DNA from: PRS1 sp965250265
GTDB lineage: Bacteria > Bacteroidota > Bacteroidia > Flavobacteriales > Flavobacteriaceae
Assembly (NCBI GenBank): GCA_965250265.1
Contig: CBDFNO010000010.1
Location: forward strand, 248,001-312,000
Direction: 5' to 3'
DNA: 64,000 nucleotides
In this document: piece by piece, positions 1-8,496 of the stretch
How the letters are laid out: each line of letters opens with the position of its first letter
Position numbering within the stretch: the stretch's first letter is position 1
Program-made: the position numbers and the translations under genes
The notes under the pieces: generated by a model
Databases searched by the model: none
Told to the model about the DNA's origin: nothing
The model's input: only the letters and a program-made list of their open reading frames with translations

Positions 1-1
1 A

Positions 2-3000
2 ATCGATAGCTTAAAAGATGAGTCCTACAAAATTACTGAAGATCTTTTAAATAATATTCTACCTGAAGCCTTTGCAGTTGTAAAAGAAACCGCAAAACGT
101 TTTGTAAATAATACAACTATTACTGTTAAGGCTTCAACTTACGATAGAGAATTATCAGGGAGTAAGTCGTATATAACATTAGACGATGACAAAGCAATAT
201 GGTCTAATTCTTGGGATGCTGCTGGCAAACCCATAACTTGGGATATGGTACATTACGATGTACAGCTTATTGGAGGTATTGCCTTACACGAAGGTAAGAT
301 TGCCGAAATGCAAACAGGAGAAGGAAAAACGGTTGTTGCTACATTGCCTATGTATTTAAATGCACTTGCAGGAAAAGGAGTGCATCTGGTAACTGTTAAC
401 GATTATCTTGCTAAACGTGATAGTGCCTGGATGGCTCCTATTTTTGAATTCCATGGTTTGAGTGTTGATTGTATAGATTATTATAAACCAAATTCACCCG
501 AGCGAAAAAAAGCTTACAACGCAGATATTACTTATGGAACAAATAACGAATTTGGTTTCGATTATTTGCGTGATAATATGGCACATTCGCCCGACGATTT
601 AGTACAACGACCACACCATTATTCCATCGTAGATGAGGTAGATTCGGTTTTAGTGGATGATGCGCGTACACCATTAATTATATCTGGGCCAGTACCTGAT
701 GGCGATAAACATGAATTTGATGAGTTAAAGCCTAAAATTGAAGATATTGTTCAGGTACAGCGTAAATATTTAATTGGTGTTTTAGCCGAAGCAAAAAAAT
801 TGATTGCAGCTGGAGATACAAAAGAAGGTGGGTTTCAATTACTTCGCGTATATCGAGGAATTCCAAAAAATAAAGCGTTAATAAAGTTTTTAAGCGAAGA
901 AGGTGTAAAACAACTGCTTCAAAAAACGGAAAATTTTTATATGCAGGACAATAATAGAGAAATGCCAAAAATAGATGCGGAGCTGTATTATGTTATTGAA
1001 GAAAAAAACAATCAAATAGAACTTTCAGATAAAGGTGTTGAATTTCTTTCTGGAAAAGATGATCCAAACTTTTTCGTTATGCCAGAGATTGGTCTTGAAA
1101 TTGCAAAAATTGAAGATCAAGGCTTAACACCTGAAAAAGAAGCAGAATTAAAAGAAGTACTATTTCGTGATTTCGGAGTTAAATCTGAACGTATTCATAC
1201 TTTAAGCCAATTGTTAAAAGCATATACTTTGTTTGAAAAAGATGTCGAGTATGTAGTGATGGAAAACAAGGTTATGATTGTAGATGAGCAAACTGGTCGT
1301 ATTATGGATGGTCGTCGCTATAGTGATGGACTTCACCAAGCAATTGAAGCCAAAGAAAAAGTAAAAGTTGAAGCTGTTACACAAACCTTTGCAACGGTTA
1401 CGCTTCAAAATTACTTTAGAATGTATCGCAAACTTTCTGGTATGACAGGCACTGCAGTGACAGAAGCTGGCGAGTTTTGGGAAATCTACAAATTGGATGT
1501 AATTGAAATACCAACCAACAGACCCGTTGTTAGAGATGACAGGCAAGATTTAGTTTATAAAACCAAACGCGAAAAATACAATGCTGTAATTGATGAAGTT
1601 ACCGAACTTTCGCAAGCCGGGCGTCCAATACTTATTGGAACAACCAATGTAGAGATTAGTGAACTTTTAGGTAAAATGCTTTCTATTAGAAAAGTACCTC
1701 ACAATGTATTAAATGCAAAACTCCATAAAAAAGAAGCCGATATTGTTGCAGAAGCTGGGCAATCTGGACAAGTAACTATTGCCACAAATATGGCTGGTCG
1801 TGGAACAGATATAAAATTAATTGATGCCGTAAAAAAAGCAGGTGGTTTGGCTATTGTTGGTACTGAACGTCATGATTCTCGTCGTGTAGACAGGCAATTG
1901 CGTGGTCGTGCTGGTCGTCAAGGAGATCCAGGAAGCTCTCAATTTTATGTATCGCTGGAAGACAACCTTATGCGCTTATTTGGTAGTGAACGAATTGCAA
2001 AAATGATGGATAGAATGGGATTAAAAGAAGGTGAAGTGATTCAGCATTCAATGATTTCTAAATCTATAGAGCGTGCACAAAAGAAAGTAGAAGAAAATAA
2101 TTTTGGTGTTCGTAAGCGATTGTTGGAATATGACGATGTAATGAATGCTCAACGTGAAGTAGTTTATAAACGACGTTATCATGCTTTATTTGGAGAACGC
2201 CTTCGTGTAGATTTAGCAAATATGATCTTTGATACTTCTGAAATAATCACCGAAACAAACAAAGCTGCTAACGATTATAAAAATTTTGAATTTGAGCTAA
2301 TACGCTATTTCTCTATGAGTTCGCCAATTACTGAAGTAGAATTCGGCAACCTTTCAGATCAAGAGATAGCTTCTAAAATATATAAAGCTGCATTTGATCA
2401 TTATAAGGAAAAAATGAAACAGAGTGCAGATTTAGCATTTCCTATTATTAAAAATGTTTATGAAACACAACGTGATAAATTTAAACGTATTGTTGTTCCC
2501 TTTACAGATGGTATAAAAAGTCTTCAAGTAGTTACCGATCTTGAAACTGCTTATAAAACTAATGGAAAACAACTTATCACAGACTTCGAAAAAAATATTT
2601 CATTAGCTATTATTGATGATGCTTGGAAAACACATCTGCGTAAAATGGATGAATTAAAACAATCGGTTCAATTAGCTGTTCATGAGCAAAAAGATCCTTT
2701 ATTAATTTACAAATTCGAATCTTTCGAATTGTTTAAAGCAATGATAGACCAAGTTAATAAAGATGTGATCTCCTTCTTGTTCAAAGGCGAATTACCTCAA
2801 GAAACTACAAACACAATCCACGAAGCACAAGCAAGACGCCGAGATAAAGTAGAAACCAGTAAAGAAGAGATCCAAAATATGGATGAGCGTGCTGCTGAAA
2901 ATAGAGCTGCTGGTAATACACAACGACAACAAGAGGTAGTTGAAACTATTGTAAGAGAGCGACCAAAAATTGGACGTAATGATCGTGTTACTATAAAACA

Positions 3001-3088
3001 CGTGATGAGTGGAGAAAATAAAACCCTTAAGTATAAACAAGCAATTCCTTTAATTACAAAAGGTGACTGGGTTTTGGTAGAGGACTAG
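2..3088 (+). CDS. secA: Protein translocase ATPase SecA (5' end outside the window)
   Basis: SecA is the ATPase motor that pushes unfolded preproteins through SecYEG. The frame is open from the first bases, so the gene begins upstream; 1028 codons are visible, and roughly 90 N-terminal residues are probably missing compared with the ~1,100-residue Bacteroidota form. Seen: Walker A MQTGEGKT (about nt 308-331), Walker B DEVDSVLVDDARTP (about nt 632-673), GMTGTA, the helicase-type motif ATNMAGRGTDI (about nt 1785) and GRAGRQGDPG. The C-terminus ends GDWVLVED and lacks the CxCxSG...C-H/C zinc-binding tail that docks SecB in proteobacteria. An ATG at 245 is internal and is not the true start. A weak hairpin follows before the convergent gene. 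Identification is essentially certain. Confidence 0.98.
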   Translation: MDSLKDESYKITEDLLNNILPEAFAVVKETAKRFVNNTTITVKASTYDRELSGSKSYITLDDDKAIWSNSWDAAGKPITWDMVHYDVQLIGGIALHEGKIAEMQTGEGKTVVATLPMYLNALAGKGVHLVTVNDYLAKRDSAWMAPIFEFHGLSVDCIDYYKPNSPERKKAYNADITYGTNNEFGFDYLRDNMAHSPDDLVQRPHHYSIVDEVDSVLVDDARTPLIISGPVPDGDKHEFDELKPKIEDIVQVQRKYLIGVLAEAKKLIAAGDTKEGGFQLLRVYRGIPKNKALIKFLSEEGVKQLLQKTENFYMQDNNREMPKIDAELYYVIEEKNNQIELSDKGVEFLSGKDDPNFFVMPEIGLEIAKIEDQGLTPEKEAELKEVLFRDFGVKSERIHTLSQLLKAYTLFEKDVEYVVMENKVMIVDEQTGRIMDGRRYSDGLHQAIEAKEKVKVEAVTQTFATVTLQNYFRMYRKLSGMTGTAVTEAGEFWEIYKLDVIEIPTNRPVVRDDRQDLVYKTKREKYNAVIDEVTELSQAGRPILIGTTNVEISELLGKMLSIRKVPHNVLNAKLHKKEADIVAEAGQSGQVTIATNMAGRGTDIKLIDAVKKAGGLAIVGTERHDSRRVDRQLRGRAGRQGDPGSSQFYVSLEDNLMRLFGSERIAKMMDRMGLKEGEVIQHSMISKSIERAQKKVEENNFGVRKRLLEYDDVMNAQREVVYKRRYHALFGERLRVDLANMIFDTSEIITETNKAANDYKNFEFELIRYFSMSSPITEVEFGNLSDQEIASKIYKAAFDHYKEKMKQSADLAFPIIKNVYETQRDKFKRIVVPFTDGIKSLQVVTDLETAYKTNGKQLITDFEKNISLAIIDDAWKTHLRKMDELKQSVQLAVHEQKDPLLIYKFESFELFKAMIDQVNKDVISFLFKGELPQETTNTIHEAQARRRDKVETSKEEIQNMDERAAENRAAGNTQRQQEVVETIVRERPKIGRNDRVTIKHVMSGENKTLKYKQAIPLITKGDWVLVED

Positions 3089-3119
3089 ATAGATAATAGA
3101 TATTTAAAAAAAATAGAAA

Positions 3120-3153
3120 AAATCTAGACTTATAAAAGTTCAGATCTTTTTAT
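3120..3153. terminator. Probable bidirectional terminator between secA and the convergent repeat protein
   Basis: An imperfect inverted repeat (ATCTAGACT ... AGTTCAGAT) around a short loop is flanked by A-rich sequence on the left and a TTTTT run on the right. It lies between two genes that converge at 3088 and 3150. The stem contains mismatches, so the call is moderate. Confidence 0.45.
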
Positions 3154-4692
3154 TGCATTACTACATTACTATACTTTGCATTTATAACAATGGTTTTGTT
3201 GCTACTTAAATTTCCTGTAGAGAAGGTAGAAATATTTTCTTTAGTCGTTTTATTTGGATGCTGAAAACGTGTACGAGTTCCTTTATATTGTAAATTAAAA
3301 TCTGTTTTAGGTAATTTAATCGCTGCATCACTATTCTCCAAAACCACATTTAAATTACTAAATGAATCCAGGATATTATGGATAGTCAAATCACCAAAAC
3401 TCCCTTCAATAATAGAATTACCAGACAAATAATCAATATTTACATTAGATGAGTTAGAACGAAGAATCAGAGCTTTAACATTTTTTAATAAGACATTGTC
3501 CACATAATTCAACTTTAACTCACCTTCATTCCAGTTTGTAACTAACACAGGTGAATAAGAGGCATTAATGGAAGTATTACTTCCATTAATGTTCTCTGCT
3601 AATAATGTTGAATGTGATAAATCTGCTTTTAGATTATGTATTACAGATACAATTTTAAGTTCACCATGGCGCACATTTAATTTAAGTTTTGCGTCTTTAG
3701 GCATTTTTATTTTTATAGTCTTAATAACCTTATTGTTTTTAGAATTACTAAAGAATTTACCTTCATGTTTTTCTAATTGCTCTTCTAATAATTCTCCATG
3801 CTTTTCCATTTTCTCTTCCCATTCTTCTCCAAATTTTTCTCCAAATTTTTCTCCAAATTGTTCTCCATAATTTTTCTCCCCATTCTTCCATTTCTTTAGC
3901 CCAATTACCATCCATTTTTTTACTCCAGGCCTCCATTTTTACTTCATAATCTTTTCCGAATTTCTCTCCCCAAACTTCCATTTTTTTACCATAATCTTTC
4001 CCAAATTTCTCTCCCCAAACTTCCATCTCTTTAGAGTACTTATCAAAATCGGTTTTAGAGAATTCTTTAGCCCAAGCTTTCATTTTATCTTTATACTCTT
4101 TGCCATACTTTTTTTCGTACTCTTGGCTCCATTTTTCAAGATATTTCTCACCATCTTTTTTATAAGTATCAAAATCGAAATTTACATTGTGTACACCTTC
4201 TGGTAATTCTGGTAATTCTGGCATTTCTGGCATTTCTGGCATCTCGAAATCTATTTCTGGCATCTCAAAATCTATTTCTGGCATCTCTGGCATTTCTGGC
4301 ATATCTGCCATTACAAATTGTAAGTCTTCTAATGCTTTTAAGGCACCTTCATCAAATTCAAAATTAAAATCCCAATTATAATTAGGATTAAAATCACCTC
4401 CTGTTGATATAGAAATTTTTGCTCCAGATCCTTCAACATCTACCTCCCAATTTTTTAAAATGTCTTGGAGTTCTTTTTTTGTTAGTTCTTTACTTTCAAT
4501 ATAAGCTTCTACTTTTACTTCGTTTTTATCCCAAGTATCTATTTCTATATTAGTATAACTTGTATCTAAATTTAAGGTAACGTCCTTATTTGCTTTAACT
4601 GTTTGCGTAGTTTTTTCCAACTTTTGTTGTGCATTTACACTAAATGCTGTTAAAAAAACTAATACTACTGTTATAAATTTAAACTGTTTCAT
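3150..4692 (-). pseudogene. Exported repeat-rich protein with DUF4097-like C-terminus, broken by a one-base frameshift
   Basis: Two overlapping minus-strand frames (4692-3763 and 3911-3150) are halves of one protein. The first has a signal peptide ending NAQQ (residues 1-22), a DUF4097-like strand-rich region, a PEMPEMPE/PEIDFE low-complexity block (about residues 131-165) and then W-G-E-K-F-G-K repeats. After residue 273 the frame degenerates to WRTIWRKIW, while the other frame continues the same repeat (NYGEQFGEKFGEK) into a beta-strand-rich C-terminal half resembling DUF4097/adhesin-like domains. Skipping one A in the A5 run at 3871-3875 restores a single 513-residue protein. It is the last gene of the sigma/anti-sigma operon, so it is probably an envelope protein under that sigma factor. 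A sequencing error, a real lesion or slippage-based switching could all explain the break. Function unknown. Confidence 0.75.
4200..4315 (-). repeat. Coding tandem repeats encoding PEM/PEIDFE units
   Basis: Nine-base units reading CCAGAAATG-like on the minus strand (seen as tctggcatt on the plus strand) repeat in tandem, with longer inserts encoding IDFE. They encode the Met-Pro-Glu block of the exported repeat protein. Such runs are prone to replication slippage and length variation between strains. Confidence 0.8.
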
Positions 4693-4727
4693 TTTTTGAC
4701 TTTTTAAAATTTTAATATTTAAAAGAA

Positions 4728-5294
4728 TTACGCCTGTACTTCTTCTAAATTGTTATTGGATTCATTTAATTCGCTTAATTTTTCCTTTAAACGATACAAT
4801 AGGTTTAAACGTAATTTTAGATTGTCGATCAATGCATTAATAGTTTGTTCATTAGGTCCTGCTTGAGCTAACTCTTCTTCCAAACGAGTATATTCTTTAT
4901 TTAATTCGTTTAGCTTCACTAAATAACCATCAAAAAGCTCTTTACTTTCTGTTGTAACATTCATTTTAGATAACTCTAAATTGATATTTGCCAAGTAATA
5001 GTCTTCAACCTTCTTAAACTGTGGAGAAATATCTCCTAAAGATTTTCTTGCTACTGTTGTTTCAACAGGAAGCTCTTCCGCTTCTGAACCAATAAACTGG
5101 TAAGCTCCAAAACTGAAACCAATTAACAAAACAACACTTGCTGCAATATTTAAAAATGTAAATTTGCTTTTGTTAGATTCTACTGGAAGTTCTTCGTCCA
5201 GCTTTTTCAAAAATCTAGCTTCATGTCCTTCAGGCATTTTATCTTTAATTACCTTTGGTTCATTTTCGAACAACTTTCTAATATCCTGTGCCAT
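4728..5294 (-). CDS. Single-span membrane protein, probable anti-sigma factor
   Basis: This 188-residue protein begins MAQDIRKLFEN, has a cytoplasmic N-terminal part of about 45 residues, one hydrophobic span (about residues 46-67, FLNIAASVVLLIGFSFGAYQF) and a helical, coiled-coil-prone exported C-terminal part rich in Glu, Leu and Asn. It overlaps the 3' end of the upstream ECF sigma gene by 17 bases, which implies translational coupling. That position and topology are typical of an anti-sigma factor holding the sigma factor at the inner membrane, but I see no zinc-binding HxxxCxxC motif, so it is not a classical ZAS protein. The family was not recognised with confidence; role inferred from context. 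Confidence 0.7.
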   Translation of the reverse strand: MAQDIRKLFENEPKVIKDKMPEGHEARFLKKLDEELPVESNKSKFTFLNIAASVVLLIGFSFGAYQFIGSEAEELPVETTVARKSLGDISPQFKKVEDYYLANINLELSKMNVTTESKELFDGYLVKLNELNKEYTRLEEELAQAGPNEQTINALIDNLKLRLNLLYRLKEKLSELNESNNNLEEVQA

Positions 5295-5835
5295 TGTGTA
5301 ATAGTGTTAATAGTTCTTTTAATTTTGATTTACCTCTCGATAATTGTGTACGTGATACGACTTCTGTAATGTTTAATACTTCGGCTATTTCCTGATGGTC
5401 ATAACCTTCTATTAAAAACATCATCACAACACATCTGTACTTATCAGGTAATTTATTAATTGCATCTTTTACTTCGTCTAAAGTAATTGCATCATCAACT
5501 AACCATTCGTCTTCATAACTAGAATCGACTACTTTTAAGTGCACCTCATCTAATTCCAACATTTGTTGTTTTTTAGATTTAAGTAAATCGATACTTTTAT
5601 TAATAACGATACGTTTTAACCAAGCACCAAATGTAACTTCAGCTTTATATTGATGAAGTTTTGCAAATGCTTTAATAAAGGCTTCTTGTACGATATCTTC
5701 AGCTTCAAGAGTGTCCTTTACAAAACGTTTAGCTACAATAAACATCCCGTCGCAATATTGATTATATAATTGCAATTGCGCTTTGCGATTGTTTTGTTTG
5801 CATTTTTCAATAATGTCTATTGTAAGCGTACTCAA
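5278..5835 (-). CDS. ECF-type RNA polymerase sigma-70 factor
   Basis: At 185 residues it has the two-domain layout of ECF sigma factors: sigma-2 (about residues 20-90, with FVKDTLEAEDIVQEAFIKAF and the -10-recognition stretch FGAWLKRIVINKSIDLLK) and sigma-4 (about 125-180, LPDKYRCVVMMFLIEGYDHQEIAEVLNI with a helix-turn-helix). It is the first gene of a three-gene minus-strand operon with the membrane protein and the repeat-rich exported protein, and is likely autoregulated, although I could not identify an ECF promoter. The combination suggests sensing of an envelope signal. Family assignment is strong; the regulon is unknown. Confidence 0.95.
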   Translation of the reverse strand: MSTLTIDIIEKCKQNNRKAQLQLYNQYCDGMFIVAKRFVKDTLEAEDIVQEAFIKAFAKLHQYKAEVTFGAWLKRIVINKSIDLLKSKKQQMLELDEVHLKVVDSSYEDEWLVDDAITLDEVKDAINKLPDKYRCVVMMFLIEGYDHQEIAEVLNITEVVSRTQLSRGKSKLKELLTLLHNGTGY

Positions 5836-5974
5836 TTTTGGTGTATTGGTTAGGATTCAACTTAAAGACGATACATAATTTAAGATGTTGCAAAAAGATA
5901 ATTATTTTTTCTAAAGAAATAAAACAAAGCCTAACAAATTAACGTTTCATTAAAAGAATAACTGCCTTAATATT

Positions 5975-5982
5975 TATCTTTG
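5975..5982 (+). promoter_or_regulatory. Bacteroidota -7 element (TATCTTTG) upstream of the DUF2911-like gene
   Basis: TATCTTTG matches the TAnnTTTG consensus of the housekeeping Bacteroidota promoter and lies 22 bases before the ATG at 6005. No clear TTTG -33 element is visible at the usual 17-23 base spacing. Confidence 0.55.
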
Positions 5983-6004
5983 TAATCTAAAATAACCTTT
6001 AATT

Positions 6005-6553
6005 ATGTTTTTAAAACGTATTATATTACTACTTTTAATTGTCGCTATTGGAGTTTTAACATACACTTATTTTTATTCAGATGTATTTAAAAAACCTTTA
6101 AGTCCGAACGATACTGTAGAATTTAAACTTAACGACTTAGAGCTTGAAGTGTTTTACAACAGACCATCAAAAAGAGAACGCGACATATTTGGAGGATTAG
6201 TTGCATATAATAAAGTATGGCGAACTGGTGCTAATGAAGCGACAACTTTTGAAACAAACAAAGCTTTAAAAATTGGAAACGATTCTTTAACAGCAGGAAA
6301 ATACACATTATGGACTATCCCAAATAAAGATTCATGGCGTATTATTTTTAATTCAAAACAGTATCCTTGGGGAGTTAATGAAGCTATGCAAGCAATGCGT
6401 GAAGCAGAATTTGACGTGATAAATATTGACGTTCCTGTAGAAGATATTCCTAGCATTGTAGAACAATTCACTATTGCTTTTGATAATTCTACAGATAACT
6501 TATCTTTAACCATGGCTTGGGACAAAACTAAAATCGTTGTTCCATTAAAATAA
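6005..6553 (+). CDS. DUF2911-family membrane-anchored protein
   Basis: This 182-residue protein has a hydrophobic N-terminus (residues 4-24) without a clear cleavage site, so it is probably tethered in the inner membrane facing the periplasm. The rest carries the hallmarks of DUF2911: VFYNRPSKRERDIFGGLV, VWRTGANEATTFET, GKYTLWTIP and PWGVNEAM. The family is common in Bacteroidota, usually exported, and has no established biochemical function. It sits just 4 bases upstream of the MeaB-type GTPase gene, so the two are probably co-transcribed. A TATCTTTG promoter element lies just upstream. Confidence 0.9.
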   Translation: MFLKRIILLLLIVAIGVLTYTYFYSDVFKKPLSPNDTVEFKLNDLELEVFYNRPSKRERDIFGGLVAYNKVWRTGANEATTFETNKALKIGNDSLTAGKYTLWTIPNKDSWRIIFNSKQYPWGVNEAMQAMREAEFDVINIDVPVEDIPSIVEQFTIAFDNSTDNLSLTMAWDKTKIVVPLK

Positions 6554-6557
6554 TTCA

Positions 6558-7634
6558 TTGCAAAAACAAGACAAACATAAGTCTGCATTAAAAGAAAACA
6601 TTGGATTTTCTCCACCAGAAACTACTAATGATAATTCTATTTCTAAATTAAAAGTTAATATTAAAAATCACCCAAGTACTCAAAATATTATAAAAGGAAT
6701 TTTAAAAGGAGATATCACAGCGTTAAGTCGTGCAATTACTCTTGTAGAAAGTAAAAATCAGAAACATTTAGAAAAAGCAAACACTATAATAAATGCTTGC
6801 TTATCTAAAGCAAATAAGTCCATTAGAATTGGAATAACTGGAGTTCCTGGTGTTGGCAAAAGCACATTTATTGAAGCTTTTGGGAAACATCTTACTGGAT
6901 TAGGAAAAAAAGTGGCTGTTCTAGCAATAGATCCTAGCAGCTCGATAACTAAGGGTAGTATTTTAGGAGATAAAACACGCATGGAGGATTTAGTAAAAGA
7001 CAAAAATGCTTTTATACGTCCATCAGCTTCTGGAGATTCTCTAGGAGGTGTTGCCAGAAAAACACGTGAAACAATAATACTTTGTGAAGCAGCTGGATTT
7101 GATACCATTGTTATTGAAACAGTTGGAGTTGGTCAAAGTGAAACTGCTGTACATAGTATGGTAGATTTCTTTTTATTACTAAAACTTGCTGGAGCTGGTG
7201 ACGAATTACAAGGTATTAAACGTGGTATTATTGAAATGGCAGATGCTATTATTATTAATAAAGCCGATGGAGACAATTTAAAACGTGCTAAACTCGCTAA
7301 AGTTGAATTTAAAAGAGCACTTCAGCTTTATCCAGAAAAAGATTCTAAATGGATGCCAAAAGTCTCTACATGCAGTGCATTAAAAAATGAAAACGTTTCA
7401 GAAGTTTGGAAAATGATTATGGACTATACTACACTTACCAAACAGAATGATTTTTTTGAATTGAAACGCAATGAGCAAAACAAATTTTGGTTGATGCAAA
7501 CTATTGAAGATCAATTAAAATCAGATTTTTTTAACCGATCTGAAGTAAAAAAAGAATTGAAACACCAACTACAGCTTATAGCAACAAATAAAACGACACC
7601 TTTTATTGCAGCTGAGCATTTATTAAAATTATAA
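6558..7634 (+). CDS. meaB: MeaB/ArgK-type P-loop GTPase (methylmalonyl-CoA mutase chaperone)
   Basis: MeaB GTPases load and protect the adenosylcobalamin cofactor of methylmalonyl-CoA mutase. Seen in 358 residues: G1/Walker A GVPGVGKST (about 95-103), the Mg-binding region ETVGVGQSE, and NKADG (G4). The start is read as TTG at 6558 because no ATG occurs in frame before the GTPase core and the N-terminal region IKGILKGDITALSRAITLVES is conserved in the family. The mutase subunits are not in this window. The family was formerly named ArgK as a presumed arginine-transport kinase; the GTPase assignment is the modern one. Confidence 0.93.
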   Translation: MQKQDKHKSALKENIGFSPPETTNDNSISKLKVNIKNHPSTQNIIKGILKGDITALSRAITLVESKNQKHLEKANTIINACLSKANKSIRIGITGVPGVGKSTFIEAFGKHLTGLGKKVAVLAIDPSSSITKGSILGDKTRMEDLVKDKNAFIRPSASGDSLGGVARKTRETIILCEAAGFDTIVIETVGVGQSETAVHSMVDFFLLLKLAGAGDELQGIKRGIIEMADAIIINKADGDNLKRAKLAKVEFKRALQLYPEKDSKWMPKVSTCSALKNENVSEVWKMIMDYTTLTKQNDFFELKRNEQNKFWLMQTIEDQLKSDFFNRSEVKKELKHQLQLIATNKTTPFIAAEHLLKL

Positions 7635-7695
7635 TGCACCTATAAAATTTTATTTTATTTTTTGTTAACTTCCCAATCTAAAACTTCCTGACAAA

Positions 7696-8496
7696 ATGAA
7701 GGATTTTGACCTTCCAAAATTAAACACATGCATTATTATTCCTTGTTACAATGAGGAAAAGAGATTGCCAAAATTAGAGTATCAAAATTTCTTGCAATTA
7801 AATTCTGAAGTTTTACTTTGTTTCGTAAATGATGGCTCTACTGATAAGACTTTAGAAGTTCTTTTAAAGTTAAAAAATGAATGTGCTGAAAAAATTGAAG
7901 TCATTTCATATAAAGCTAACCTAGGAAAAGCTGAAGCTATAAGAAAAGGTATGCATTATTGTAATAAAAATTATGATTTTACATACATCGCATATCTTGA
8001 TGCCGATTTGTCCACATCGTTAGAAGAATGTCTTGAGTTAACATCTTATATAAATTCTGAAATAAATTTTGTCTTTGGTTCAAGGATTATGAAAGTTGGA
8101 TCTACGATAGTTAGAAATCAATTCCGTTTTATTGTAGGAAGGTTTATAGCCACCATTATTTCAAATATTTTAAAATTAAAAGTATATGATACACAATGTG
8201 GCTGTAAGATTTTTACCAAAGAACTAGCTAATTACACTTTCAAAGACCCTTTTATTTCAACTTGGCTGTTTGATGTAGAAATTTTTAATAGAATAATCAA
8301 TTATTTTGGTAGAGAAAAGGCCATAAAAAAAATGCTTGAAGTCCCTTTAAAAAAATGGATAGACGCTGAAGGTTCTTCGGTAAGTATACTCTATTTTTTT
8401 AGAATCTGGATTCATCTTTATCAAATTAATAAAATTTGCAAGGTACAGGCAAAAACTAACTCTCAGGAATCAAAATTACTTAACAAAAATGCTTAA
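7696..8496 (+). CDS. GT2 glycosyltransferase, dolichyl-phosphate-glucose-synthase-like
   Basis: This 266-residue GT-A enzyme starts with CIIIPCYNEEKRLP and has FVNDGSTDKT, the DxD-containing YLDADLST (about residue 96-103), FGSRIMKVGS and a GCKIFTKE segment, the arrangement of ALG5/DPM1-type enzymes that move a sugar from a nucleotide to a polyprenyl phosphate. It has no C-terminal membrane helices. Its last 8 bases overlap the following ArnT-like transferase, which would use the lipid-linked sugar on the outer face of the inner membrane. Sugar identity is not visible in the sequence. Confidence 0.88.
   Translation: MKDFDLPKLNTCIIIPCYNEEKRLPKLEYQNFLQLNSEVLLCFVNDGSTDKTLEVLLKLKNECAEKIEVISYKANLGKAEAIRKGMHYCNKNYDFTYIAYLDADLSTSLEECLELTSYINSEINFVFGSRIMKVGSTIVRNQFRFIVGRFIATIISNILKLKVYDTQCGCKIFTKELANYTFKDPFISTWLFDVEIFNRIINYFGREKAIKKMLEVPLKKWIDAEGSSVSILYFFRIWIHLYQINKICKVQAKTNSQESKLLNKNA

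Noticed and set aside
3568..3870. Plus-strand frame of 100 codons with repeated SPNFSPNFSP
   Set aside because: It is the complement of the exported repeat protein; the Ser-Pro-Asn pattern simply mirrors its WGEKFG repeats.
3860..3880. Programmed ribosomal frameshift to join the two halves
   Set aside because: The needed shift skips one base in A5 without a recognisable programmed +1 site; an indel or sequence error is simpler.
4187..4381. Plus-strand frame with SGISGISGIS repeats, considered as a CRISPR or a small repeat protein
   Set aside because: The nine-base units are in-frame codons of the PEM/PEIDFE block on the minus strand, without unique spacers.
6154..6615. Minus-strand frame of 153 codons opposite the DUF2911-like gene
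   Set aside because: No recognisable domain and lies entirely across a well-supported gene; a shadow frame.
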